Below are positions 14,085-27,218 of a DNA stretch of 64,000 nucleotides, in pieces; within the stretch, counting starts at the first letter, position 1; each line of letters starts with the position of its first letter. Origin of the DNA: Aquila chrysaetos chrysaetos (Eukaryota > Chordata > Aves > Accipitriformes > Accipitridae); the NCBI RefSeq assembly GCF_900496995.4, contig NC_044022.1, positions 18,986,938-19,050,937 on the forward strand, given 5' to 3'. The position numbers were made by a program, and so were the translations under genes. The notes under the pieces were generated by a model. That model saw nothing but the letters and a program-made list of their open reading frames with translations. It had not been told where the DNA came from and did not search any database.

Positions 14085-14129
14085 ATTATAGAGAGGATTA
14101 GAGCCCAATTCAGTTACCCTCTCTATAAT
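14085..14129. repeat. 12-bp perfect inverted repeat
   Basis: ATTATAGAGAGG (14085-14096) is exactly complementary to CCTCTCTATAAT (14118-14129), separated by 21 nt. It sits in CTSC intron 2. It could form a hairpin in the pre-mRNA or be the remnant of a short terminal-inverted-repeat element. Nothing else supports either reading. Confidence 0.6.
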
Positions 14130-17100
14130 TTTGCAGCTGTAAAGGAAACAACAGATTACCGAGATGCAAGTATAATGGCAGAGAAGCACAAGAAAATACC
14201 ACAGCACTTGGTAAATGCATTTTTTGCTGCAGACAGCTAGTTGACTTTGTTAGGCAACAACTTGCAATACTGTCTGTCTGCAAAACTGTTATTTCACAAT
14301 TGTCAGTAGGGACTTGGGGGGCAGAAGTGGTTCCTTATGAACTGCTTGACCTTGTGACATATTTAGATATGCATATCTGTTTACTTTTAATCCAGTAAAT
14401 ATGGCATTACGTATGAAATAGAAATATAAAATATCTAGTCCTGGTATAAACTGAAAATGTGGTTTCTTCTATCACATGCAATTAATGCTCTTTTAGGACC
14501 TATTTCCTCATCTTTTGCTGTAAAGCTTCTAGGGGACAAGTAATATACTCTGCTCAATGCATGCTCCAGAGGTTTTTGAAGAATGACTGCCTATTGTTTA
14601 AAATACCCCTACCATTTGCACCTGAAACTAATGTAAACATAGCAGACTTCATTTGCTTAGTGTCAGTCATATGATCTAGAAGCCTTGGATTAAAATAGGG
14701 TGAACTAGAATGCTAGTTGGTGAGGGCCTTCCTCCCTAGAAATGCAGCAAGAGGAAAGCATAAAAGCAGTCTCTTAGAATATCGCTTAGGCTTGATTGCT
14801 GTTTCGAATGTGGAAAGTCATCAAAGTCCCTTTGGAATTCATTGAAAGGAAGAATTATCTTTGCTGGCAGTCTCTTGCTTTACAGCAAGAAGGTACAGAA
14901 TTAATGTGTTTAACATGGAGTAATTTGCTATTGTTTTTACAACTTGGTAAAATTCCTTAGTTTCACTCTGAAATAACCTTCTAATGTGAACAGTGTTCTG
15001 GAGTTACCGCTTGACTGTGGAATAACTTTTTGGTTCGTGAAGCAGTTTATGGTGGTGCAAGGCTTTCTGTGTTATGGCTCCACATCTTCCATGGCTGTGG
15101 GTTTGGGCTTGTCAGGAAAGTATTCATTGCTTAAAGGCCGTTCATAAATTTCAAGTTGTGTTTATGTTGCACTGAAGTTAAATTATGTGGCTAAAACCCC
15201 ATCATGGTGACAGGGCAGATAAAGCATCCTGATTTACCTACGATGATGCTTTATCACTTTCCTCATATTCTGCCATTGAACAGAGAGGATGGAGTTGCTA
15301 GGCAAAATGAACAACAGTATTTAAGCCAATACAGTACTTCATGTGTTTCAAGCATAGAAGTGCAACTGGTGCTAATTGAACTTCCAGTGTGTTTTAGCTT
15401 AATGTTAAAGAATGAAGCTATTAATTACTAACAAGAATGCTGTGGGCTTGTCTAAATAGTGGCTTTATCGGAGCTACTGTACTGTGTGGATATAGACACA
15501 GCTTGTTTGATGATGATGCGTGTTTCAGTGAGTTTTTAATAGCCTTTTCTTCCTGTGGCTTACTAAACAGACACCCTCTAAAATTTTTGTAGGGCCTCAC
15601 TGCCTTTACAAGTTATTTGTTCTTTCACTTGGGGACTGTGGGGAAATGACTTTCCACACCAAACAATTGGATTGGGTGAGCTTATCAATGTATTTTTTCC
15701 TCAGTTTTCTTTAATAGCTTAAGTAAAGAATCTCTAACAGTGATTTATTTCTAACTATTGTTGTACATAGAATTGTCCCTCAAGGCTTGCCCAGTTAAAT
15801 GCAGCATCCTACTGCATTCTTGCGTTCTGCTTCTCACAGTTGTAGTTAACTCTGCCTGGTGTTTGTTTACAGCACAAAATAACTTGTTTGTTTTATGGGA
15901 ATGCTCTTGTTTCTCATTTAATGTGTGCTGCTGAAACGTCCCTATACTGAACTTAGATGTGAAGTTAGTGTACTGAGTCTTGGCAGAAACTTGAGCGCGT
16001 GCTTCTGCTGGATGATATAAGGATTCTGTAGGGCTATGCAAGATACAAGACCTTAAAAGATTTTTTTTCTTTCCCCCCTCAAGGGATGGCAAAAGAAATG
16101 GGAACAGCATACTACAAAAGCTAGAGTGAGGCTGGAAGGAAAGTTGAGGCTAGCTAGTTTGAATTATTTGATATCTTTGTAGTATTTATTTAATGTTAAG
16201 ACTACTACTTTGAAGGGAGACAGTCTCGTATGATTCTTACTGTTTGTCCCTTAAGCTAAGCGGTACTACTTCTGACTTTTGAGATGTCCTCTAGCAAAAA
16301 ACAGAAGTCCGGCATTTTTTCATATTGAAACGTTAGCTCTACTTCAGCAAAAAGAAAGAAATAGATTATAGAATATACCACTACTCAAGTCACTAATCTT
16401 TTCCAGACTGACTTAGTGACATCTTTGTCACATCTTTTCCTCTCTTCCCCAACGCCACCAAATTTGGTTAAAACCAAGGACTTCCGTTTGGAAATAACCA
16501 GCCTCGATAAGTGACAGTAGTTAATGTTTAAATTTCAGAATATTAAAAAAATAATAATAATTTGAATGCATTTTATTCCATGTTGCTAAAATAGAAGTAT
16601 TAGAGTTGCTAATGCTATTTAATCATCCTGTAAATCAATTGAAAGTTAACTTCTAACCTTAGTTGGGCTTACTTAACTGGCAGTGTGCAACTGCTGCTTC
16701 CCTAAAGTGTAAATCTGCAAGCATAAATCTCTGAATTGCAGAATATTCCCTAGAGGAAAGACAATGCATCTGTAGTTGATATTTGCTTGCATTTTATATC
16801 GAGTAGCAAGATGCAGTTGTTTGTTCTGATAACATCTTATGTATTTTTGTACAGTAGGGCATCTGCAAGTCTGCAGTCCTGTTCTAATTAAGAATGTGCT
16901 TCCCATATTAAAATGCATAGGCACACTTGTAAATTCGATGACAAATGAGTGGTAAGTCTTTCCACCAGGCTCCAGGTATAGGGTAGTCCTGCTTCCAGGA
17001 ACTCGAGTTGGCTTATTGCCTGAACATTGCTTAAATTGAGAACAATAGATGTAAAAGGGGATGGGATGGCAGCCTGTGTATGTAGCACTGCTGAATCCCT

Positions 17101-18591
17101 GTTAAAATGCTGTGTCCATCCTTTCTTGCTTTCCTCTTAGAGAGATTAAAAATTTAAAGAAAGCTTTAAATGATTACATTTTTTTTTACCAGGACTAGAA
17201 TTCAACGTGCAATTAGAGTATGTCATGATGACCAACACAGGAAAGACTTTACTAAAAGTATACTGTACCAAAAAGCTTACCTAGGTTCAGGTATCTAATA
17301 GCAAGCCTTGAAATTTAGGTACATGAAGCCTTTTAAGGTTAATGCTGGAGTTGCTTGACTAAATTCTGGCATTGGGCAAAGTCACGTGAGTTGTCAGACT
17401 TGAGAAAAATACACATTTGAAATAGAATTAAAGCTTGATGTTTTCAAACCTCAGAATTTGAACTGTGAATATAGTTTGGGTGCCTTTCTACAGGAGTCGT
17501 TCCAGATTGGTCAGATCACTGAATGGATTTTATTTAATGCTGCAGATACAAGCATTGGCTGATGAAATTATCACATGAGGCATGGCTGCAGTGGTCTTTT
17601 ATTAACTTAAAAATGAAAACCATCTTCTTAAGTCTGCAGAGGAAATGTATGCAGCAGTTGTCCAGCAGGTGCTGGTGGTCACGGCTTTGTGGCTGTTGTC
17701 CTCCATGAAGGATGCTGTTCTGTGATGGGTTCTGCAGATGTGCTGGGTACTGTGCCAGCAGCTTCGGTTGAGTGTGGCATTGTAATTCGCATCCACCTGA
17801 GTCAGCGGTTGTTCATGCAGTGGTGCCACGCCCCTGTATGACACTTTGTTGGGCAAGCATACTCATAGTAGATCTTCTAAAACTGGTACAGTCAGATTTG
17901 CTAGATCTAATCTGTCAGAGCTGTTCTCTGGTTGCAATAAGAAATGCTGCATGTGGTTATAGCAATGAAATACTGATTTGACGCTGTACCTTCTGGTAGT
18001 AAGCAGTAGGTGTCTTGTCATGGCACCGATGACTTTGCTATCCCATTTTAACTCCTCTAACATGTGGTCCATTGGGGAGTTAACTAACTTGTAGAAATTA
18101 AGCATAAGTATTGGGTTTTATAAAGGTTTCCCCTGCCACTTCTCTATATCAGTGGCTCTCAATTAAAAATCAGAGGGGGTGGGGAAGCAAATTGGGGCCT
18201 TATGGATATATTTTCATTTCCTAGCTGAAAATGGCCCTTGAAGTTCAAATTCCCTCTATCCAGATGCCATTGATGGGCTATGGTCTTGAAGTCTTTATGT
18301 CCCCTTTTTGCAGCTGGTTCAGTAGTAGCTTACAGTCTGCCAGCCTACAAAAAGGTAGCTACAGAGGACTTGAATTGCTTAATTTTAGGCTTCTGCACAG
18401 ACTGTCTGAAATTGGCTTTTGTCTCTTGTTTATCTCGAAGCATTGCCACTGACTGTCACCTCATGTCCTTCCTAGTTTTGCTGATATGTTTGAACTGAAA
18501 GAACAGCATAAGAAACTTGCTAAATTCACTTTCCCAAAAGATAAGTTGCACAAATGGTATAGATACTATTCTGGTTATCTATCTACATCTT

Positions 18592-18607
18592 AAAAAAAAA
18601 AAAAAAA
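18592..18607 (+). repeat. A16 homopolymer
   Basis: Uninterrupted run of 16 A within CTSC intron 2. No recognisable retroposed gene precedes it. Confidence 0.9.
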
Positions 18608-20596
18608 GCAAGCAATAAATTTTATCTCCAGTAAAAGGAGAGGGATTTCTAGGAGAAAAAAGAAAAGACAAGTTGTTGTTTTAGTTTGCTAGTTAGCAGA
18701 TAACTCATTGCTTTTTTTCCATGAAGTCCCAAATCTGTTCCACCTGTTTTTATTCAACGAAACTCTCCATGCTAGGCAGGATCTGCATCTGGTTGTTGCA
18801 GGAAGCAGGCCTATTCCTTGAGTAATCTTCAAGTATTCACGTTGAAGGCCTATATCAAGAATGGCTGTGCTTGGTCTTGGTTTAATCTGTGGCAGCTTTT
18901 AGATGGAAAAGACAGGTAGGTATTAATTTACCTATCATGTAGAGCCAAATAAAGCGCTCTCACAGTAACTTACTGATGTAAAGTCAGTAACTTGTTGCTT
19001 TTGGTAGTGTCTGGATTTCTAGCAATGCTGTTGCAAAGAGGATATTTCTCAGAAGTCATCTCTGGACCTTGCCCTTGGTATTTGGCCAAGTGTAGTTATT
19101 TCCCATATTGCACAACCTTGCACAGTAACATAGGATGAATAGAACAAGGTAACAGCTCAGCCTTCTAGGCCCCCATCCTGCTCCGGTCAGCAAACATGCT
19201 TGCCCTGCTAGACAAGCAAGGGTGTAGATATGGTGCCTCTGCAACCTCCAAACTGGGGACAAAGAAAATTCCCTTTGTTCTAAAACAGCCAGAGGATTAA
19301 CCTTTAATTTTATCCCTCTAATTGATAGACTTAATTATTTCACTATGTGTTCTTTTTCAGATTCCCCACAGAGCCTTGACATAGTCACAAACCTCCCAGT
19401 CTCTTTATTTACTTTATTTTCCATCTTGAGGCATTTCCATCACTGTAAGCCACCACCCTCTTCAGTGAAGAGGCTGAGCAAGCATTTTGTTGAAACATAG
19501 CTACAAAATCCCTGTACCATTGTACATGTGCAACTTGAATGGGATGGGATTTAATAAAGTATTCTTGGACTAGGAAACCTGGATTCTGTTTAAGTGATTT
19601 GTGTGATTAGGAGACTCAAGTTAAAGCTTTTGTTGCATGGGGTTTTCAGTCTCCTGTGTAGCTTAACACAAAATGGACTTTAACCTTAAGAGATGAGTGA
19701 AGATCCTTTTATTTTCCCTGGGACATTCTGCTGTGAAAGAATTGCTAATCTAGGAAATTTACACAGCTGGGCAAAGTGTTGGCGCTAGCTGTTGTATGAA
19801 GACACATTTTACTGAATAGATTAACTTATTACTCCTTTTCAGTGGTAAAATGAAGACTTGTGTGACTGAATAAGGAAGTATTAGGACTCGGGACTTGAGG
19901 GTTTAGTAACACTCCCCTTGCTGCCAACTTCAAATGTGTTGCTCTCAATGGATCGTCATTCCCTATTGTCTCATTTTGCTAGTTCAGGTGAAATTGTTTC
20001 TTGATGCTCTTTCACCACAGCTCAAACTTAAAGCAGTTGCAGGAAGTCTCATCTTCGGTTCTGACTTCTAAAACAGAAATGCTATAGTACAATTCTCCCT
20101 GAGAGGTTACTCGGTGAAAAACTTACCATCCTCCCTGTGTTTACTTATCACGCTGCTGTCAGTCTTAGTTTCTTAAACTTTTGCAGCAGCCCAGGGTTAG
20201 TTTGACTAGTCACGTATTTGGTGCAAGAAACCACAGGGCCTTGAAGAGAAGGATAAGTACCAAGAGGTCTTTTACATTTTGCCTAGAAAGTAACTGTTGA
20301 ACCCAAACAATCAGCACCTGTTAGTTGATACTGATACTAATGCATGCTTTGTTGCTAAAAGTGCAAGTCACAACCTGTTTGTCTTTCTCTAGCAATTTGA
20401 TAATGGTCAGTTTCTTCCATCTGTTTAAGCTTTTCTTGATACTTCTTGTCTTGAAATCAAGCATACTGGTTGATCTGGAATATACATTTGGCCACTTCCT
20501 CTGAAACACAGGCAAGAAGCAGCTGGGTGGGTAGGGACTACTGCTATGCTAACAAATGCACCTTCTCAACACGAGCATAACCTCTTCACATTACAG

Positions 20597-20763
20597 TACA
20601 AAATAGAAGGCCAGAATGTAACCAGCTACTGTAATGAGACTCTACCAGGATGGGTACATGATGTACTTGGCCACAACTGGGCTTGTTTCAGCGGACAGAA
20701 GATTTCTTCATCTCCCTCAGACGTTCACATAAATGAGCTACCTCTCCAAAAGCCCAGGGGAAG
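20597..20763 (+). CDS. CTSC: CTSC coding exon 3 (codons 105 to 160, two bases)
   Basis: Follows acceptor CACATTACAG and ends AAG before the strong donor GTAAGT (20764). It finishes the exclusion domain. The motif VTSYCNET (about 112-119) and [16 protein letters not shown] match mammalian cathepsin C. Asn117-Glu-Thr is a conserved sequon and Asn111-Val-Thr is an additional one. The 3' part, before the split Arg160 codon, is more divergent, as expected at the start of the propeptide. Confidence 0.97.
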
Positions 20764-21806
20764 GTAAGTGACAGATGAGTGACCTTTTACTGGAATAAAA
20801 CGTTGGGTAACTGTGTGTAGTGGTTTAACCCCAGCCAGCAACTAAGCACCGTGCAGCTGCTAACTCACTTCCCCCCAGCCCGTGGCATGGGGGAGAGAAT
20901 CGAGAGAAGAAAAGAAAAAAAAAAAAAGGTAAAACTCATGGGTTGAGATAAGAACAGTTTAATAGGACAGAAAGGAAGAAACTAATAATGATAATGGTAA
21001 CACTAATAAAATGACAATAGTAATAATAAAAGGATTAGAATATGCAAGTGATGCACAATGAAATTGCTCACCACCCGCTGACCGATGCCCCATTATTCCC
21101 TGAGCAGCAATCCCCACTGCCCCTACTCCCCCCAGTTTATATACTGGACATGACATCACATGGTATGGAATACCCCACTGGCCACTTTGGGTCAGCTACC
21201 CAGGCTGTGTCGCCTCCCAACGTCTTGTGCCCCTCCAGCCTTCTTGCTGGCTGGGCATCAGAAGCTGAAAAATCATTGACTTTAGACTAAACATTACTTA
21301 GCAACAACTGAAAACATCAGTGTGTTATCAGCATTCTTATACCTAACTCAAAAACATAGCACTGTACCAGCTACTAGGAAGACATTTAACTCTATCCTAG
21401 CTGAAACCAGGACACTGGGCTTCAGGTTTCAGCGAAAACTGTATGGACCAATTCTGTGACTGAGTACAAAGTTAATGCCAGTGATAATGTTCGGAATAAA
21501 CCTGAATGCACAAAGACAGAGGAGGATGTGCCAATTGCATCACACAGGTGCTCGCTCCTTCAGTCTGTGGTGAAGGCCAGTTACAAAGCTGGTGTGTCTA
21601 AAGATGATGATTGTAACCTTTGAGTTAGTCTGTCTTAAATTTCAAAAACCTTGCCTTGATCCAGTAATTGCATGTTTCTTTATCAGTACCTACCAGGAGA
21701 CTCTTCCAGAGTTAAGTAGTCTCTTCCATATTCAGTTTAGAGAACACTTTTACTTTTCAATCCCAGTCCTTTTCTTACTGGTTTATTTGGTTGCTTTTGT
21801 TTGCAG
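20764..21806 (+). other. CTSC: CTSC intron 3, mostly occupied by an LTR
   Basis: GT-AG intron of 1,043 bp. A solo LTR (about 20816-21414) fills more than half of it and begins only about 52 bp after the exon 3 donor. The remainder before acceptor TTTGCAG is unique-looking. Confidence 0.85.
20816..21414. mobile_element. Solo LTR of an avian endogenous retrovirus (copy 2)
   Basis: About 599 bp, beginning TGTAGTGGTTTAACCCCAGC and ending CTGAAACCAGGACA. It is related to, and in the same orientation as, the copy at 12436-13019. It carries a TATA-like TTTATATA at 21136-21143, an A13 run at 20915-20927 and an AATAAT-rich tract at about 20981-21030. No retroviral coding sequence is attached. Exact edges and target-site duplication are unclear. 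Confidence 0.85.
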
Positions 21807-21962
21807 ATTTTCAAGCAGACGTTATGTGCACAACTTTGACTTTGTAAGTGCTATCAATGTTCACCAGAAGTCCTGGAGAGCAACAAGATACAAGGAGTAT
21901 GAGAACTTTGCCCTGGAAGAACTAACTAGAAGAGCTGGGGGTCTCTATTCCAGAGCTCCAAG
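21807..21962 (+). CDS. CTSC: CTSC coding exon 4 (codons 160-212)
   Basis: Propeptide exon. It starts after TTGCAG, completing Arg160, and ends AG before donor GTAGTA (21963). Reading past that donor meets an in-frame TAG at once, so the splice is required. Recognisable peptide: RRYVHNFDFVSAINVHQKSW, then EYENFALEELTRRAGG, similar to the mammalian propeptide. The donor lacks the usual G at +5. Confidence 0.93.
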
Positions 21963-23561
21963 GTAGTAAGGCCTTTTGTTTTGCCATAAACCCCACTGCT
22001 GCAAAGAATCCGCTTGTATTTGTCCTGGCTCTTCCTAGCTGTGTTTTGGCTTGTAGCTCAGATGTTTAATCAAGTTTCAAGGCCTTCCAGCTCATTTTCA
22101 TGGAGTGCCAATATATTTCTTTATTTGAATGATTATTCTGAGCATCTGTTGTCTCAAGCAATTGAGACAAATAGGATCATCTACCCTTTAATCTTGCACA
22201 GTAACTTGCTGCTGAATTCATATGTGCAGGGAAGAAGTTGGGACAGTCTCAGATGTCATCTCGCTCTCCTGTTTACCCATCAGCTGCTTGCCATAGTCAC
22301 GAGCTTCTGCTTGACCATCTTCCTGGTTCTGCTAGTTCATAATTGCAATTAAAAAAGCAGTGAACCGCATTCTGCTATTAAACATGAATAAGATTTTTCT
22401 GAGGGAATTCCCTGGTTACTTTGATAATTTGCCATGCCTGCTACTAGGCTCCTCTTTAACAGGAATAGAGTGAAGAAGCACGAAGTAGCCCTGAGAGTGC
22501 CTTCAGGGTCTTGCAGATCACATGGCAGAGAATGCTAATGGGGATGGACACATGGTCCTGTACATTAATTTGAGGACTAGTTCTTTGATCTGAAGTTTCC
22601 CTTCTGTACAGCTGTTTTATCTTCTTTGTATTTTTGCTTTTTCTACTCTGATACTGCTGTGGGTAGGAATGCTACTTACTTTTCCAAACCATGGCAATTG
22701 TATGTTTGTAGAAGAAGGTCCTACAATGCAATAAAAATTCTGATTTGTGTGGGAGTATCGTGCAGATTATCATGGTTTCATGTTATAGACAGAAGTCTCC
22801 TTGTAGATAGTCTTAAATACAGTAACCTATTCGGAAGCTCTGTTGCACCATGCAGTGCCATGACAGTATTTTGTTGGCACTCTCATGCTTTCAGAACAGA
22901 CTCCAGTGTCTGGTGTTTGTTAATGGCACTTGATGCATGACTTACTGGACAAGCATCAGGTTATGTGAAAGCTGAATGCAGGAAGTTCTTGGCTTGCTGG
23001 TATATGAACATCACTTGGCTGCAAGTGGTAGATGAGGACAGGTAACATTCAATACTTCTTCAACAGTCACAGTATAAACTTGCTCCAGTGAAGTCTCCAG
23101 GGCAAGTGGGACTGCAGTTATTGAAGTCTTGATGTAAGCTATGTCTGTGTCTGCAGTTAAACAGTCTGTAGTTGCTGTCAGTGCATGATGCTAAGGTGAG
23201 GTGCCTTCTGCAGTCAGATATTCTGCATACCTTGTGATGGCAAGGGCGTAAAGTAGCAGTTGTATTGCGGCATTGCTACAGTCAGTGAGAGTTACTTCAG
23301 CACTTCGGATTGGTTCAGAAGTATTTGACCTCACCAGCTTGTGGATACTTCATAATACAGTTCCTTGGGAGAATTTGAGTATGTCTTGCATCCTCCTGAA
23401 ACTAATCTTTTGAGATTGACACCCACTCAGCTTAGATGGAGACTATTTCAGATTGCTTAGCGTGCAACTAGTAGAAGCTAGAAGGTGACAGCTGAGGGTT
23501 AAGTGATTGTTTCCTTGCCTAGAGTGTGATATGTTACTCAGAAGTGTTTTCTCCTCTTTAG
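21963..23561 (+). other. CTSC: CTSC intron 4
   Basis: GT-AG intron of 1.6 kb (GTAGTA...CTCTTTAG). No repeat family or nested gene recognised. Short open frames at 22014-22352 and 22626-22940 have no domain and are treated as chance. Confidence 0.8.
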
Positions 23562-23677
23562 ACCAAAGCCTGCACCTCTAACACCCGAGTTACTCAAAAA
23601 AGTTTCAAGCTTGCCAGAATCCTGGGACTGGAGAAATGTGAATGGTGTCAATTATGTCAGCCCTGTTCGGAATCAAG
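23562..23677 (+). CDS. CTSC: CTSC coding exon 5 (codons 212 to 251, first base)
   Basis: Begins by completing Arg212, then PKPAPL, and covers the propeptide/heavy-chain junction. Leu229-Pro-Glu-Ser-Trp-Asp-Trp-Arg matches the mature N terminus typical of papain-family catalytic domains. It ends VRNQ plus one base of Gly251. The donor is GT followed by an A15 run (23680-23694), so it lacks G at +5. Confidence 0.96.
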
Positions 23678-26600
23678 GTAAAAAAAAAAAAAAATAATCA
23701 AAACTCTGAATGAAATGCTCTGGAGCTCCTTTGATACACTTTGTAATTTGCTGTTAACAAGAAGGTTTTGTCTAGTGTCCTGCAGTTGACAGATTGCACC
23801 TTTACTATGAATAACCCATGGAAACTGGGTGGAGTCCTGGTTGAGAACACTGCTGAAATAGGTGGTGGTGGTACTGGCTTATCCAAACAGCAATTTCTTT
23901 TGCTGGAGTGAAGGCCAATTACCACAGTGCCTTGCATAAAGACAGCTGTCAAGTTTTGTCCAAACAGTCTCGGTCATGGTTTTCTGCATGCTGACAGAAC
24001 TGATGTACATTAATTTTTTCCCTCATTCCTGTTGATGGCAAATTATCACGCAGCTTTAATGAATAAACCCATGAAAATTGTTTATACTGCCTCCAAATCT
24101 TATCACCATGATAACTTTAGGAGTTACTTAAATGGCTAGTTACAAGTGGAGGTGTCTGTCACTATGAAAAGTGTGGACACTGATGTAGAATACTTGTTAA
24201 AGCTACTTTTTTTTTCTTTGCCCCTGTGATAGGGAGGTATTTAGCTCAAAGTAGAATTAAAAGGATACCATTCTGGTATATGTTTATTCTGTAGGGAGTG
24301 CTTTTATAGCACTGTGGTGCGAGATACCTGAATTAGATGGTTACATACTGAAGGCCAGGAGTGGACTCAGTTAATGTGTCCCTTCCCTGCTCCTCTATTT
24401 CCAAATAAAGTTGCATCTACTGGTAGATATCTGGTTGCAGCTTTGAGGGGAAGGGAACATAACATTAACATGGTGGGGAGGGGATGACTTGCATCACTGG
24501 TCCCTCATTTATGGCTTAGTTCTTCTGCCAAATTCTGCCAGCTGGACTCCTGGTAGCAGAAGCATAGGAAGGCTTGTGGGAGTTCTAGTTCACAAGCTGA
24601 CACACGGCACCACTGAAAGATGCCAACAAGAAATGACACAGTCCTATGTAGGTGTGAGTCCTGTACTTTCTCCTGGTGTGAACTGTGAATATCCCAAGGA
24701 CTCTTTTACCTTCCAAACAGTTCAACACTTGGTCCCAAACCTACCCTTTCTCCATTGTGTCACTTCAGAGTTTCTCTAAATAAGAACTAGTCTGTTGCTT
24801 TCAATAATAAAGCTGCCTACACTTTTCCTGTAATCTGAGAATCCATGCTGAGTATGTTAAATGTCTGTGCAATATGCATTCTGCTCCATTAAATTAGAAT
24901 TTTAGCTTTCAGGCTTCCAATAAAAAAAAACCCAAAACCACAAAACCTCCAAAAAATGACCTTGTGCAGAGTAGTGCTGACATACAAATTAAGTCTTGCC
25001 TACGGTAGCTTGTATGATTTTTCTGAGGCACTGGATATCAATGCTTCATTAAAATGATGGTATTAAAAAGTCTTAGTTGTATATCATTAAGATTATTAGA
25101 TGACTAATTAGAAAATGCCATGGGCGAAAAGGCTGCAAGCAGTAAGATGCAAGTTGTCTGGTGCATGCAGAGGGAATTGTATGAATTACAAGATCGTGGC
25201 TTCCCAGTTCTCACAGGCTTGTGGAGTCACTGCTTTTTACCTAAGGAGAAAAAAATGCAGCATCTGAAGTGGACAAGAATTAAAAGGGAAATGTGCGTTC
25301 TCTGTAGAATACCTTGAGACGTGGCAGGCTTCATGCAACTGCAGTTGTCTTGGACTGTAATACTTGCTGCCCGCGTGTTAGCATCCCTGCTAGTATTTCC
25401 TCTAGTCAAGAAAGTAAAGGTTGAGTTCTCAGGTTGTTTATAGAGCAGTAACTGCATCTTTGAGCCAAGAGATGTGTTGTCTTTGAAGATAGCCCGGTTG
25501 TTGCTTGTTATCAACTTTACAGGGTGGGAGAAGAGGGGAACCTACAGATTTTGTTAGCCTTAGAGTGCAGTTCCAATTTCTTCCTGACTTCTTTCTGCAA
25601 GCTTTTTCTGCAGATCAAAGTACATGAAAAGCCTGGTCAGCTGATTCTTCACTAGATGCTCTGTGTCTCCTCCTTACTCCTTGTAATGTAGAGTGAGTGG
25701 AATCTGATGTGGCTGAAGCTTTAGTTGACTCTGGAAGAGAATTTGTGGGAAGGCTCACAAAAGCAACTACTCTTGCAGCTGTGTTTGGCTCTGCCGATAC
25801 AGTGTGGTTGTCATGCTATGGGCCTCACAAATACCACTGTGGTAGCAGAAAAGAAATTTAGCAACCACCCCAACAGACTTCAGACTGAAATGGTTGCGTT
25901 AATTGTATTTTTTACATTTTTGCACACAAAATGCAACAAAGAGTTCTGCAGCGTGGCCCATCTCAGATGCTGTTACTGTACAATGAGTGGGAGGCAACTT
26001 TCACTGCTTCAGTCTGCCCTGCTGGGCAAAGCATTCACGTTCAGGCTGATTTTGCCCCTTCTCTTCAGAGATACATCTAACTGAGCGGAGGCGCAATTTC
26101 ATGAAGTCTTGCTTTTGTAATAGCTCTGCTTTTATACACCTACACAGTTCAGGAGAAAGTATTTTGTTTTGTTCCTCAAGCCTCCCTCCTTTTCATAGCT
26201 CTGCAATATTTGACTTTCCTACTGTCAGGAAACAAAAGGAAATCGGGCACCTTGGTGACAATCAGTAGATAAAATAGGACCTCATCCAAGTAATTGTCCT
26301 TCCCTGTGATGCTTGTCATTCCACTTCCAAAGTTTTTTAATGTGTTACAGGAAGCCCCTAGTGAGTGAAGAGGCCAAAACTAGAAGCAATACTAAATTTT
26401 GATGCAAAAGTAAGGAGACTTAACTCTGCCAGGAAGCAGAAGGGAAATTAAGGTGCCTCTGAAAAGCCAGTGTACAATTACTTCCCCTTGGGAAGTAAGG
26501 GGAGCTGGTGTGAATCCACTGTATCAAACCTGCTATTTATACCGCTATACTCTCAAAAGTCAGTTATTTTAGGGGTAGCTGTAGAGGTGGAACATTTTTT

Positions 26601-27086
26601 CAACTGGAGAATACAGCATTAAATCCATTGGTAGGTTGAAATAATCTAGAACAATATTGTCAGTATTCACTTAAAATAGTTCATTGCCCCATAGCATATG
26701 CGCTCCATAAAGGGTTATAGTCTGAGGCAGTAGGTTATGAGCCTTCTCAGCCCTGCTAATGTGGTCCCTGTAGGTTCATTTTGAAGGAATAGCATAGCTC
26801 TTAAATGGTACTACTGGAAAACACTGAAGACCAACGTACTGTCTCTTATTCTTGAAAAAGCTCAGTGTTCCTTCACAAACTCTTTATAACTGTTTTTTTG
26901 AATTGCATGCTTAAAAGCTAAATGTATATTTAAAGTTTGCTCTATCGGTGTTCAACTTCTAATCACTGCCTGGTACTTTTTAACTCTTTTCAGTGAACTC
27001 TAGCAATAGTTGTACCTGAATGCAGGTGACTTGCCTTGTTTACGTTACTGACAGCTCTTTGTGGTTCCTTTTTCTCCTCTCCTTAG
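23678..27086 (+). other. CTSC: CTSC intron 5
   Basis: GT-AG intron of 3.4 kb that starts GTAAAAAA inside an A15 run and ends CTCCTTAG. No recognisable mobile element or gene. Several open frames of 60-120 codons lack any known domain. Confidence 0.8.
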
Positions 27087-27218
27087 GCTCATGTGGCAGC
27101 TGTTATGCATTTTCCTCCATGGGCATGCTGGAAGCAAGAATACGTATCCTCACAAACAACACTCAGAAACCAGTCTTTAGTCCCCAGCAGGTTGTATCTT
27201 GCAGTCAGTATTCTCAGG
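27087..27218 (+). CDS. CTSC: CTSC coding exon 6 (codons 251-295), catalytic cysteine
   Basis: Encodes [20 protein letters not shown]. The nucleophile is Cys256, preceded by the oxyanion-hole Gln250 in exon 5. The NNT sequon at Asn274 matches a conserved glycosylation site. [10 protein letters not shown] follows. It ends with the first base of Gly295 at donor GTAAGT (27219). Confidence 0.98.
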
